Source: an uncultured Litoreibacter sp. | Lineage (GTDB): Bacteria > Pseudomonadota > Alphaproteobacteria > Rhodobacterales > Rhodobacteraceae | Length of the DNA: 64,000 nucleotides | Direction: 5' to 3' | Assembly (NCBI GenBank): GCA_938030665.1 | Contig: CALHHY010000024.1 | Span: 1 to 64,000, forward strand | Shown here: positions 50,961-60,352 of the stretch, one piece after another | Position numbering within the stretch: position 1 is the first letter of the stretch | Layout of the letters: every line of letters starts with the position of its first letter | Position numbers and translations under genes: made by a program | The notes under the pieces: generated by a model | Databases searched by the model: none | Seen by the model: the letters and a program-made list of their open reading frames with translations, nothing else | What the model was told of the DNA's origin: nothing

Positions 50961-51778
50961 TGCAGTTTTTCCAGCCATTGGCGAATGGCATCAAGCGATG
51001 CGGGCTCATCCAGGAACGGAACATGGCCGCGATCCGGCACGTCTGCAAAGATCATGTCCGGTCGGGCCTCGCGCATTTTCTGCGCCGTTTCCGTTGTCAG
51101 AAGATCGGAGTTTGCGCCACGGATCAGGGCAAGGGGTAGGCCTTCAAGCGCATTGAAGAAGGGCCAAAGGTCGGGGTTCAGGTTCGCTTCCCCACCCAGC
51201 ACGGCGTCGCGCAGTTTCGGGTCGTAGTTGAAGGTCAGGCCATCCGCGTCTTCGACATAGTGGCGGTCGACCTCTTGTTGCCAGCGGCTTTCTGGGACGT
51301 TGTCAAAGCCTGCCATGAGGGCGGCGCGGGCGGCGACGGCCTCCGCCACTGTTTTAAAAGCGGGGCGGCGGCCGAGATAACCTTTGATGGCCTCTAGCCC
51401 CGGCATTGCGATCTCCGGCCCGATATCGTTGAGGCAGACACCCAAAAGCCGGTCCTTAACGGTCGCGGCCAACCCCATGGCGATGATGCCGCCGCGCGAC
51501 GTGCCAAGGATTGCGGCGTGTGGAATGCCAAGGTGGCCAAGCAATTCGACGGCATCCAACCCCTCCCGCTGCAGCGTATAGGTGTCGGGGCCGGACCAAT
51601 CCGACTTGCCGCGTCCCCGGTAGTCGAGGCGGATCAGCCGCACCCCTTCAAGATGCGGGGCCAGATAGTCGAAATCGGTGCCATTGCGCGTCAGCCCGGC
51701 AAGGCAAAGCACGGGCAGACCGCGGCCCTCATCCGTGAAATGCAGTCTGGCCCCGTCAGAGGCGGTGAAGACGCTCAT
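50957..51778 (-). CDS. Alpha/beta hydrolase
   Basis: GTSRGGIIAMGLA nucleophile elbow; start moved to MSVFTASDG. Confidence 0.88.
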   Translation of the reverse strand: MSVFTASDGARLHFTDEGRGLPVLCLAGLTRNGTDFDYLAPHLEGVRLIRLDYRGRGKSDWSGPDTYTLQREGLDAVELLGHLGIPHAAILGTSRGGIIAMGLAATVKDRLLGVCLNDIGPEIAMPGLEAIKGYLGRRPAFKTVAEAVAARAALMAGFDNVPESRWQQEVDRHYVEDADGLTFNYDPKLRDAVLGGEANLNPDLWPFFNALEGLPLALIRGANSDLLTTETAQKMREARPDMIFADVPDRGHVPFLDEPASLDAIRQWLEKLQ

Positions 51779-52461
51779 AGTTGGGCCGCCAAAGCGGGGA
51801 TTGTGGTCAGGTCGGGCAGGGTCTCTGACGGCGTCCAAGGCAGCCGGTCCATGGGCTCGCCCGCGCGGTTGACCCAGACGGTCTGAAATCCGTAGCCGGC
51901 AGAGGCGGCGGCGTCCCAGCCATTGGACGACACGAACAAAACCTGCTCCGGGGTACAGCCGAAGCGTTTGCCGACCAGATCATAGACGCGGCGATCGGGC
52001 TTGAAAATCTGCACATCCTCCACGCTGAGCGTGTCGTCAAGTAGCTCAACCAGCCCGGCAGAGCGGACCGCGCCGTCAAGCATAGCGGGGGAGCCATTCG
52101 ACAGGATCGCGGTCGCATAACCTGCCTGCTTCAGCGCGGCGAGCATCTCCGGCACTTCCGGGTAGGCCTGCAATTCCCAGTAAAGCTGCAGCAGCCTTTC
52201 GCGAAGCTCGGCATCGGCGAGGCCGTTATTCTCCATCGCCCAGTCAAGCCCGTGCTGGGTGACGTCCCAGAAATCGCAATGCGCGTCAGCAACGGCGCGC
52301 AGCCAGGTGTATTGAAGTTGCTTCAGCCGCCAATCTGACGCCAGCTTCTGCCAGCAGGTGGCCAGGTCATCGCGGCCGGGTTCAGACGCTGCGATGCGTG
52401 CCGCGGCGGCGACGTCAAAAAGGGTGCCATAGGCGTCGAAAATACAGGTTGTTATGGTCAT
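51775..52461 (-). CDS. Haloacid dehalogenase type II
   Basis: FDAYGTLFDV; AILSNGSPAML; FKPDRRVYDL; FVSSNGWDAAASAGYGF. Confidence 0.93.
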   Translation of the reverse strand: MTITTCIFDAYGTLFDVAAAARIAASEPGRDDLATCWQKLASDWRLKQLQYTWLRAVADAHCDFWDVTQHGLDWAMENNGLADAELRERLLQLYWELQAYPEVPEMLAALKQAGYATAILSNGSPAMLDGAVRSAGLVELLDDTLSVEDVQIFKPDRRVYDLVGKRFGCTPEQVLFVSSNGWDAAASAGYGFQTVWVNRAGEPMDRLPWTPSETLPDLTTIPALAAQL

Positions 52462-52564
52462 GCGCCCCTCCTCCGCTTGGAGGGTGGCATAGCTGAGCCG
52501 TGAGGAAAATGACGAATCGTGTTAATCTCTGTGCGCGAGTTATTGGCACAGAAGGGTATTACGC

Positions 52565-52939
52565 ATGCACGGAAGCATCCACTGGAACGAATTGAACACC
52601 CATGACGTCGAGAAGGCGAAAGCCTATCACACGAAAACCTTTGGTTGGACCTTTGAAACGGTGCCGATGGAAGAGGGGGCGTATCACGTCGCTTGGCTGG
52701 ACGGCGAAATGGTGGCGGGTGTTTTTGATTTGTCGCTGATCCCGGAAATGGCGGACATGACCGCGCATTGGCTGACCTATCTGGCGGTCGATGACGTGGA
52801 GGCCACGGTGCAAAAGACCAAAGACCAGGGCGGTCAGGTCTACCGCGCGCCTTGGGACGTGCCAGGTGTCGGCCGCATCGCCATCCTTGCAGAGCCTTCG
52901 GGGGCGGGGTTTGGGGTCATGAAGCCAGAGCCGGGCTGA
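52565..52939 (+). CDS. VOC-family (glyoxalase-like) protein
   Basis: HWNELNTHDVEKAKAYHTKTFGWTFETVPM; GRIAILAEPSGAGFGVMKP. Confidence 0.92.
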   Translation: MHGSIHWNELNTHDVEKAKAYHTKTFGWTFETVPMEEGAYHVAWLDGEMVAGVFDLSLIPEMADMTAHWLTYLAVDDVEATVQKTKDQGGQVYRAPWDVPGVGRIAILAEPSGAGFGVMKPEPG

Positions 52940-52956
52940 TGCAGAAGCAGCCGACT

Positions 52957-53745
52957 TCAGAGGTTTTCCGGCTGCGGCATGCCAAGCACGTGATAGCCGC
53001 CATCGACGCGGATAATCTCGCCGGTGGTGCAGGCCCCGGCATCAGAGGCCAGATAGACAGCTGTGCCGCCCACGGCATCCAGCGTTGCATTGGCCCGCAA
53101 GGGCGCGTTGGCCTCTGTCTGGCGGAAGGTGCGCCGGGCGCCCCCGATTGCCGCGCCGGCCAGCGTCTTCATCGGGCCGGGGGAGATCGCGTTGACCCGG
53201 ATGCCATCAGGACCCAGATCGTTGGCCAGATACCGCACGGCGGATTCCAGCGCCGCCTTGGCCACGCCCATGACGTTGTAGAACGGCGTGACACGGTTTG
53301 ACCCTTGATAGGTCAGGGTCAGCAGGGTGCCGCCCTCCGTCATCAGCGGCGCGGCCCGTTTTGCCACATCGATAAGTGAATAACAGCTGATCACCATCGA
53401 GTTCTTGAAGTTCTCCCGACTGGTATCGACGAACCGACCCGTAAGTTCCGACTTGTCGGAAAAAGCGATGGCATGCACCACAAAATCAAGGCTGCCCCAT
53501 TTGTCAGCCAGAAGGTTGAAGCACTGATCCAGCGACGCGTCATCGGTGACGTCCACATCCACCAACATATCGGAGCCCAGGGATGCCGCCAGTGGCTGTA
53601 CCCGTTTGCCAAACGCCTCCCCTTGGTACGAAAACGCCAGCTCTGCGCCTTCTGCGGCCATGGCCTTTGCGATACCCCAGGCGATCGAGCGCTCATTTGC
53701 GACGCCCATGATCAGCCCGCGCTTGCCCGTCATCAACTCGGCCAT
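52957..53745 (-). CDS. fabI: Enoyl-[ACP] reductase
   Basis: GLIMGVANERSIAWGIAKAMAAEGAELAFSYQGE; YYNVMGVAKAALES-type active site. Confidence 0.97.
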   Translation of the reverse strand: MAELMTGKRGLIMGVANERSIAWGIAKAMAAEGAELAFSYQGEAFGKRVQPLAASLGSDMLVDVDVTDDASLDQCFNLLADKWGSLDFVVHAIAFSDKSELTGRFVDTSRENFKNSMVISCYSLIDVAKRAAPLMTEGGTLLTLTYQGSNRVTPFYNVMGVAKAALESAVRYLANDLGPDGIRVNAISPGPMKTLAGAAIGGARRTFRQTEANAPLRANATLDAVGGTAVYLASDAGACTTGEIIRVDGGYHVLGMPQPENL

Positions 53746-53748
53746 GTT

Positions 53749-54978
53749 CTAGTCCTTGAATTTCGAAAGAAGCATTGACCCGTTCGTGCCGCCAAACCCG
53801 AAAGAGTTGGTCATCACTGTATCCATCTGCGCATTTTCTACCAGCGTCGTCGCGATCTCGCTTGGGTCCAGTGCGGGGTCCAGCGTTTCGACATTGATAG
53901 AGGGGGCGATAAAATCCCCGTCGAGCATCAGCAGGCAATAGATGGCCTCCTGCGCGCCGGTGGCCCCTTGGCTGTGTCCCGTCATGGATTTGGTAGAGCT
54001 GATCGGGGGCCGCGCACCTGCCTCGAAAACGCGGCGGACGGCTTCTACCTCGCCCACATCACCCACCGGGGTGGAGGTGCCATGCGCGTTGATGTAGCTG
54101 ACGCGGCGCCCCTCAGGGATGGTGCCAAGGGCCAGCCGCATTGCGCGCTCCCCCCCCTCGCCGGAAGGGGCCACCATATCCGCGCCGTCGGAGGTGGCGC
54201 CAAAGCCAGTGACCTCGGCATATATCTTGGCGCCGCGGGCACGGGCATGCTCCAGCTCTTCCAGCACGACCATGCCGCCGCCGCCCGCGATTACAAAGCC
54301 GTCGCGATCCGCATCAAAGGCGCGCGAGGCTCGGGTGGGCGTGTCGTTATACTTACTGCTCATCGCGCCCATGGCGTCAAACAGGCACGAGAGGGTCCAA
54401 TCCAGCTCCTCTCCGCCGCCAGCGAACATAACGTCCTGCTTGCCCAGCATGATCTGCTCGGACGCCGCTCCTATGCAGTGCAGGGATGTGGAGCAGGCGG
54501 AGGTGATCGAGTAGTTGATCCCCTTGATCTCGAACGCCGTCGCGAGATTGGCAGAGATGGTCGAACCCATGCACTTAGGCACCGCAAATGGCCCGATACG
54601 CTTGGTCGCACCCGTTTTCAGCACGGATTGGTGGGCGGCAAACATGGCCGAGGTGGAGGGACCGCCGGAGCCTGCGATCAAACCTGTACGCGGATTGACC
54701 ACGTCGCTCGGGTCCAGCCCGGCATCTGTGATCGCCTGCTCCATCGCGATATGGGCATAGGCCGCGCCCGGTCCCATGAAGCGCAAACGGCGCTTATCGA
54801 CATGCTCCTTGATGTCGATCTTCAGGGTGCCGGCGATCTGGCTGCGAAAGCCATGTTCTGCCATCTCTGCGCTGGCCTCGATCCCGGAGGTGCCGGCTTT
54901 CAATGCGGCGGTGACCTCGGCCGCAGAATTTCCGATGGGGGAGACGATCCCAAGACCTGTAACAACGACGCGGCGCAT
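53749..54978 (-). CDS. fabB: 3-oxoacyl-[ACP] synthase I
   Basis: [55 protein letters not shown]. Confidence 0.97.
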   Translation of the reverse strand: MRRVVVTGLGIVSPIGNSAAEVTAALKAGTSGIEASAEMAEHGFRSQIAGTLKIDIKEHVDKRRLRFMGPGAAYAHIAMEQAITDAGLDPSDVVNPRTGLIAGSGGPSTSAMFAAHQSVLKTGATKRIGPFAVPKCMGSTISANLATAFEIKGINYSITSACSTSLHCIGAASEQIMLGKQDVMFAGGGEELDWTLSCLFDAMGAMSSKYNDTPTRASRAFDADRDGFVIAGGGGMVVLEELEHARARGAKIYAEVTGFGATSDGADMVAPSGEGGERAMRLALGTIPEGRRVSYINAHGTSTPVGDVGEVEAVRRVFEAGARPPISSTKSMTGHSQGATGAQEAIYCLLMLDGDFIAPSINVETLDPALDPSEIATTLVENAQMDTVMTNSFGFGGTNGSMLLSKFKD

Positions 54979-55103
54979 GAACGCTCCTTGCAGTAAGTTG
55001 CGTTCTTTTTAGGCCAGCGGATTGCAGGGCTACAAGGCGAAATAGCAAGGGGTGGGTTGCCCGATGGCGGCCCGGTATTGATCAGGGGGTTGGGGCGCTG
55101 CGA

Positions 55104-55480
55104 TCAGGCCTGGCGACGGGCTGCGGGGATCACCAGAACTGCGAACCCTGCCAGCAACAGCGTAAAACATGCCGACAGCGGTACAGTTGAGATTTGAACG
55201 GACAGGCTGCCGCAGTTGCCCGAACTATGCGTGTCAGCAAAGAAGACCAGAATGGTGGTGTCGTCCCCGATGATGCGCGCGCTGTTACTGCTATCAGGGC
55301 GGAAGGCCCTAAAATCGACATCCTGCCCATCTACGCCCACGCCAATTTCATTGCGTGTCCTGTCAAAAGGGCTGGGATTATTGCCGCCGAGGGTGGAGTG
55401 CTCCGCATCTGCGACATGGCGGTTTTGGCTGTGGCCAATTTGGACGCAAACGCCGATCAGCTCTCGCTGAGCGCGACTTT
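55104..55480 (-). pseudogene. Possible remnant of a VPLPA-CTERM (exosortase-target) protein in the fabA-fabB gap
   Basis: Open minus frame ending ...VPLSACFTLLLAGFAVLVIPAARRQA*; no signal-peptide-bearing start. Confidence 0.4.
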
Positions 55481-55966
55481 CATGTCCTTGACCTCATAGA
55501 TAACCTCGCCATCGGCCTCGACGATGCCATCCGCCACGCCCATGGTTAGTCGGCGTGTCTGTAGCGCCTTGGTGAAGTCGATCTTGTAGGTCAGCATTTT
55601 CCGGTCGGGTCGTACCATCCCTTTGAGCTTAACCTCGCCCACGCCAAGGGCATAGCCACGCCCCGTCCAGCCGCGCCAGCCGAGGTTAAAACCCGTCAGC
55701 TGCCAAAGACCATCAAGCCCCAGACAGCCCGGCATGATCGGATTTCCGGGGAAATGGCAGTCGAAAAACCAAAGCTCAGGCTTGATATCAAACTCCGCCA
55801 GCACGTGGCCTTTACCATGCGCCCCGCCATCGCCCGAGATATCGGTGATGCGGTCCATCATGAGCATGGGCGGTTCGGGAAGCTGCGCATTGCCGGGGCC
55901 AAAAAGCTCTCCACGCGCGCATTTCAGCAAAGCATCCTTGTCAAAGCTTGTTGGATAGTCAGACAT
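55457..55966 (-). CDS. fabA: 3-hydroxydecanoyl-[ACP] dehydratase
   Basis: [27 protein letters not shown]. Confidence 0.97.
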   Translation of the reverse strand: MSDYPTSFDKDALLKCARGELFGPGNAQLPEPPMLMMDRITDISGDGGAHGKGHVLAEFDIKPELWFFDCHFPGNPIMPGCLGLDGLWQLTGFNLGWRGWTGRGYALGVGEVKLKGMVRPDRKMLTYKIDFTKALQTRRLTMGVADGIVEADGEVIYEVKDMKVALSES

Positions 55967-56128
55967 CGCACGTCCCTCAATATCTCGTGTGTAACATTTG
56001 CGGTGCCTCTAGCATTGGGGTGGCGCCTGCCGCAAGGTCACAGGGTTGGGTTGTCATCGGAATTTCATTTGAAACCTTAACCCTATGCACCCTATATTAC
56101 GGATAAGTTTGCAGGAAGGCGCGTGTTG

Positions 56129-56554
56129 ATGACAACCGAGACGAGAAATCGCGGGACGGAATGGTTGGCAGGGGCCGGGTTGCGTCCGACCCGTCAACGC
56201 CTGACCCTTGCAGAGTTGCTGGTTGGTGACGGCCAGAACCGTCATGTCACGGCTGAAAGCCTTCACGCAGCGACAGAGGGCGGGGAAGAAACCGTGTCAC
56301 TCGCCACGGTCTACAACACGCTGCGCGCCTTCTGCGATGCCGGCCTGATCCGGGAGGTCATGGTAGACGGCACGAAATCATATTTCGATACCCGCATCGA
56401 CGACCATCCGCATTTCTTTTGGGAAGACGACCGGGAACTGACCGACGCCCCCAAAGAAGAGCTGGAAATTCGCGGATTGCCGACCGCGCCTGACGGCACG
56501 GAGATTTCGTCGGTCGACGTCGTGATCCGGCTGCGCAAGACCAATAAAAGCTGA
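56129..56554 (+). CDS. irr: Irr-type Fur-family regulator
   Basis: Fur fold LRPTRQRLTLAELL..HVTAESLHAA..VSLATVYNTLRAFCDAGLI..DDHPHFF; divergent to fabA. Confidence 0.88.
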   Translation: MTTETRNRGTEWLAGAGLRPTRQRLTLAELLVGDGQNRHVTAESLHAATEGGEETVSLATVYNTLRAFCDAGLIREVMVDGTKSYFDTRIDDHPHFFWEDDRELTDAPKEELEIRGLPTAPDGTEISSVDVVIRLRKTNKS

Positions 56555-56584
56555 CCCGGCCCAACGTTTGGGGCCGGCCGCGCT

Positions 56585-57118
56585 ATGACTGCGCGGTTTT
56601 CTGTCCTGAGTTGTGGGGTTGAGAACTGGCACGCCGTTTGGGGTGACCCTTGGATGGGTGCCACTTTCCTTGTTTTGGGCTACCTCGCGGCTGCGGTGCT
56701 GTCTTTCCGCGCGGCGGCACATTCCCCAGAAACGCTTCTGTTTTGGCAGATCATAGCGGCGCTCATGCTTGTTCAAGCGGTGAATACTCCGTTGGATTTG
56801 CATGCTTTGGTCTGGAATATCGGGAAATGCGCCGTCGCGGGGGAGGGTTGGAACACGTCCAGACAGCTTGTCCGGCAGGCGGTCGTGCTGGCGGTGCTGA
56901 TATCCCTGTTCTTGGTTGGTGCGTTCTTTGTTCGCCGCTTCAGTTTTCAGTTAATGCGGTATCCAGCTCTCTGTTTGGGTTTGTTGGTCATCCTTAGCAC
57001 TCTGGCCCTGAGGGTGGCAGCCGCGACGCTCCCCCGGGTGGCCAATCTCACCCTCGAAGCCGCGGGACTCGCGCTTGTAATATTCGCGCTGATACGCCTG
57101 AAACGACGCCACAAATGA
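56585..57118 (+). CDS. Hypothetical multi-TM membrane protein
   Basis: Several hydrophobic segments; ends just before the hairpin at 57117. Confidence 0.6.
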   Translation: MTARFSVLSCGVENWHAVWGDPWMGATFLVLGYLAAAVLSFRAAAHSPETLLFWQIIAALMLVQAVNTPLDLHALVWNIGKCAVAGEGWNTSRQLVRQAVVLAVLISLFLVGAFFVRRFSFQLMRYPALCLGLLVILSTLALRVAAATLPRVANLTLEAAGLALVIFALIRLKRRHK

Positions 57119-57144
57119 AAAAGACCGGCCTCAGCGGGCCGGCC
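57117..57144 (-). terminator. Terminator for the PstS-OmpA fusion gene
   Basis: CCGGCC-TCAGCG-GGCCGG with A-tract on + (T-tract on -), just past the stop of the minus gene. Confidence 0.75.
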
Positions 57145-57165
57145 ATTTAGAGTATCTGATCGTGA

Positions 57166-58734
57166 TCAAACCTTATTGTCGGTCGCGATATCCTGCATCC
57201 AGATTTCAACCCGGCGGTTGATGCTGCGCCCGGTGCGCGTCTCGTTGCAGCCCAAGGGAGAGATTTCACCAAACCCGACGGACCGCGCCTTTATGCGGTC
57301 TTTTAGCTCAGGCATCGCCTTCAGCAGTTCGCTGCGGACGAGTTCTGCCCGTTGCAGGGCCAGCAGCTGGTTCAGGTCGCTGCGCCCGACCGAGTCCGAG
57401 AAGCCCATGAAGTAGAACTGTTTGCCGGAGAATTCAGCGGCAGTCAGCTTTTCAGCCAGGCGTTTAACGTCGGCCTGCGCGGTGGAGTCCAGCTCGTTGC
57501 CCCCTTGGGAGAACCGAACTGTGGTGCTCAACCGTTCCGAGGCAAGCAGCATGCCCAGCATGTTACGGATCGACCCGATTTCTTGGATGTCATCCTGCTG
57601 CAACAAGAGGGTCGAAGCTACGCGGATGCCCTGGTCGTTCAGCTCTTCCTCCGAAATGGTCTGGCCCACAAAGCCGGAGGCGCTGACCATTTCCTGCGCA
57701 TCAGGTGTTGCGATGAATTCGATAAACTCCTGAAGTTGACCTTCCAATGCCTCTCCGTTGGTGTAGAGGTAAAGCGGACGCGTCAGCGGGTATTCCCCGG
57801 TTTTGATTGAGAAGGCCGTGGCCTTGGTGCGCAGGCCACAAACGCCCTGGATATCCAATGACTTAACCTCGTTGCTGGCATAGACCGTCGAGGTGAAACC
57901 GAACCCGTAGGGATCACTGGCCACCGCAGCGGCAACCATGCCGTCATCATCCAGCTCGGTGACACGATCGGCGATGGACAGCCGATTGGAGCGCATCAGA
58001 AGTTCGTCAAACAACGACCGTGCACCGGTGCCGATCTTGGTGGCGTAGACGTTAATGTCGGCATCAGGGCCGCCAAGCTGCGACCAGTTGGTGATCTGAC
58101 CTGCAAAAATCTGTGCCGCGACCTTTTCAGAGACAGCGCGCATGTGGCTGTTCTGATTGGCCACCAGCAACAAGCCGTCATATCCGACAACATGCTCCCG
58201 GTCTGCGGCGAGGAGATCGCCAAGCCCGGCTACGTTGGCCGCGCGCAGTTCGGCGTTGGTGGGCCGGCGCGATGTCATGGCGAAGGTCGCCTGCCCGTTG
58301 ATCATGGCTTTGATCGCTTCAGCCGAATCAACCGGTTTGAGCGTGAGATTGCTGATTCCGTGCTCGTTAGACGTGAGTTCGAACTGGCTTCCGGTGCGCT
58401 CAAAGCCGCTTTCAACGCTGTCGGAATAGGCCTTGATCAGGTTGGGGATCAACATATCCATGAGCATCCGGTCGCCGGCAATCGCGGCCTCCACCGTGAT
58501 CTGCGCGCCGGGGCAGGCGGCACCCTCACACGCAACAAGGTCGGCTGAAATCTGCACTTCGCCGATAGAGGTGCCGAGCGTGAAATAGTTGTTTTCGTAT
58601 TTCAGAAGCTCGCCGGTAAGGCTGGCTGATGATGTCAGGGAGGTGAGCGTGACGGTGTCGGCTATGGCTGTTTGGCTGGTGGCGAGCACTGCGCAGGTTG
58701 CAGCGGTGGTAAAGAGTTTTGACATGGTTTTCAT
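57166..58734 (-). CDS. PstS-like substrate-binding domain fused to OmpA C-terminal domain
   Basis: Signal peptide; PBP-like QIFAGQITNWSQLGGPDADINVYATKIGTGARSLFDELL; OmpA YFMGFSDSVGRSDLNQLLALQRAELVRSEL..NRRVEIWM. Confidence 0.85.
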   Translation of the reverse strand: MKTMSKLFTTAATCAVLATSQTAIADTVTLTSLTSSASLTGELLKYENNYFTLGTSIGEVQISADLVACEGAACPGAQITVEAAIAGDRMLMDMLIPNLIKAYSDSVESGFERTGSQFELTSNEHGISNLTLKPVDSAEAIKAMINGQATFAMTSRRPTNAELRAANVAGLGDLLAADREHVVGYDGLLLVANQNSHMRAVSEKVAAQIFAGQITNWSQLGGPDADINVYATKIGTGARSLFDELLMRSNRLSIADRVTELDDDGMVAAAVASDPYGFGFTSTVYASNEVKSLDIQGVCGLRTKATAFSIKTGEYPLTRPLYLYTNGEALEGQLQEFIEFIATPDAQEMVSASGFVGQTISEEELNDQGIRVASTLLLQQDDIQEIGSIRNMLGMLLASERLSTTVRFSQGGNELDSTAQADVKRLAEKLTAAEFSGKQFYFMGFSDSVGRSDLNQLLALQRAELVRSELLKAMPELKDRIKARSVGFGEISPLGCNETRTGRSINRRVEIWMQDIATDNKV

Positions 58735-58810
58735 GATGAATTTCCTTTCGCGTTTGCCAGGCGTCTTCCTTGCTTGGGCGGTGGCGTTGGGTTTTACTTG
58801 TTAGGGGTAA

Positions 58811-59782
58811 TCAGCCGTTCCTTGCACGGGCTGCTTCGGCTTTGCGGCGCGCCTTCAATGAGTGGCCGTAGACTTTGACGTTTGGGATGCCTGCAATTTC
58901 GTTGGCCATGAACCAATCGACCGTCGCAAGGGCTCCGTTATTGCAATAGGTGATGACCTCATCGAATTCCCAGTCGAGGCCAGCCTGTTTGATCTTGAGG
59001 AAGATCGAGAGATCATCCCCGGCCTGCCCGTCCGCACCGGCAACAAGGTCCTCGGCGTTAAGCGTGAAGGATCCTTCAAGGGGGGCCTCGTCCATGATCT
59101 GGTGCAGGGGGCGGGCATCAAGCAGTTGTGCGTTGCTTGTGCCTGCGAGAACAGCGTCGACATCCTCATGGGTGGCAAGCCAGCTATCGTTTATCTCGGC
59201 CAGCTGTTGCGAGGGAATGATTTCCGCCGGGACCTGCGTCATCTCGCCGCCGGAGCGTTTCCATGCGGCAATCCCGCCGTTGAGGATGGACATATTGGTG
59301 AATCCGGCGGATTTGAGTGTCCAGTAGGCGAACGTAACAAACCCGAAATTTCCTTTGGCGCCGCTGGAGTGAACCAGGACAACAGGCCGGTCCATCGTCA
59401 GGCCGGCGCGTTGTATGAGGTCGGTAAAAGCGGCCTCGGATGGAGTTTCCAACGGGTCAGCCCAAAGATTGCGGAAGTTGATATATGGGAAGTTCACAGC
59501 GCCGGGGATGTGGCCCGCGTTATAGCTGTAGTTCCACATCAGCGCGCTTTCACGACGGATGTCGACGATCTGCGGCGCGCCAATTTCAATCAGCTTTTTC
59601 AGGTCTTCAGGACCAATTAGCGGTGGCACGATCACCTGCTCTTTTGGAACAGGGGTCCGCCCGACGATCTGAAAACTAGCAGCGGCTCTGGCACCTTCGG
59701 CGAAAGATGGCGCCCCAAGTGCAACTGCGGCGGCAGTGGAAGCCAGACCTGCAAGAACTGTTCTACGTGTGCTCTTTGTCAT
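58811..59782 (-). CDS. Rhodanese-like sulfurtransferase, twin-Arg-like signal
   Basis: RRTVLAGLASTAAAVALGAPSFA; VDIRRESALMWNYSYNAGHIPGAVNFPY; VVLVHSSGAKGNFGFVTFAYWTLKSAGFTNMSILNGGIAAWKRSGG. Confidence 0.85.
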   Translation of the reverse strand: MTKSTRRTVLAGLASTAAAVALGAPSFAEGARAAASFQIVGRTPVPKEQVIVPPLIGPEDLKKLIEIGAPQIVDIRRESALMWNYSYNAGHIPGAVNFPYINFRNLWADPLETPSEAAFTDLIQRAGLTMDRPVVLVHSSGAKGNFGFVTFAYWTLKSAGFTNMSILNGGIAAWKRSGGEMTQVPAEIIPSQQLAEINDSWLATHEDVDAVLAGTSNAQLLDARPLHQIMDEAPLEGSFTLNAEDLVAGADGQAGDDLSIFLKIKQAGLDWEFDEVITYCNNGALATVDWFMANEIAGIPNVKVYGHSLKARRKAEAARARNG

Positions 59783-60037
59783 AAGAAATCCAATTTTCGA
59801 TTGGGAAACGTATTATTTACAAATCGTGCATTCTCATGGCGGAACTGGGGTGTTTTGGCGACGTAATTACAGCGGTATTAACCTTAATATATTGATTTTT
59901 AAATAAAATATTTGAACACGAGAGTGTTATCTTGTTTTGTCTGCGGTACCCTACTTGCGTGTAAATTGGTGATTCGACGGATCCGAAAAGCGGATCGTCT
60001 GACAACTTTCCCATTGGTGCAGATGTGCATCACGGGT

Positions 60038-60056
60038 TACGTAGTGAGGTACGTGT
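60038..60056. promoter_or_regulatory. Copy of the shared YACGTA-N6-TAMGTR dyad upstream of the kinase/FHA genes
   Basis: TACGTAGTGAGGTACGTGT; same arms and spacing as TACGTAGGCGATTACGTGT upstream of sctJ. Confidence 0.6.
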
Positions 60057-60352
60057 GAGCGGCTTACAAAACATATGCGGCTCAACTTTCTCTTGGCTAA
60101 CGCTGAAACGGGTTCTTTTTGCTGTTTGGCGGCGAGCCCGGTTAAAAAAACGGATGGCGGACATCCTTGCCGGCGCATTGCGACCGCTTTGCTTGCGCCT
60201 GAATTCAAAGATAAACCCACCAAAAGACCGGCAGTGTTTCCGTCCTAGAAACACCCAACGACTGCCGCCTTTTAGACAAATTTACTTGAAAACTTGGCGA
60301 CAACGTCACGCAAGGATTCTGCGTGTAAATGTTGATGAGGGTGGAGCTTAAT

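Noticed and set aside
53968-54996. 342-aa plus-strand ORF opposite fabB
   Set aside because: Antisense shadow of a housekeeping gene
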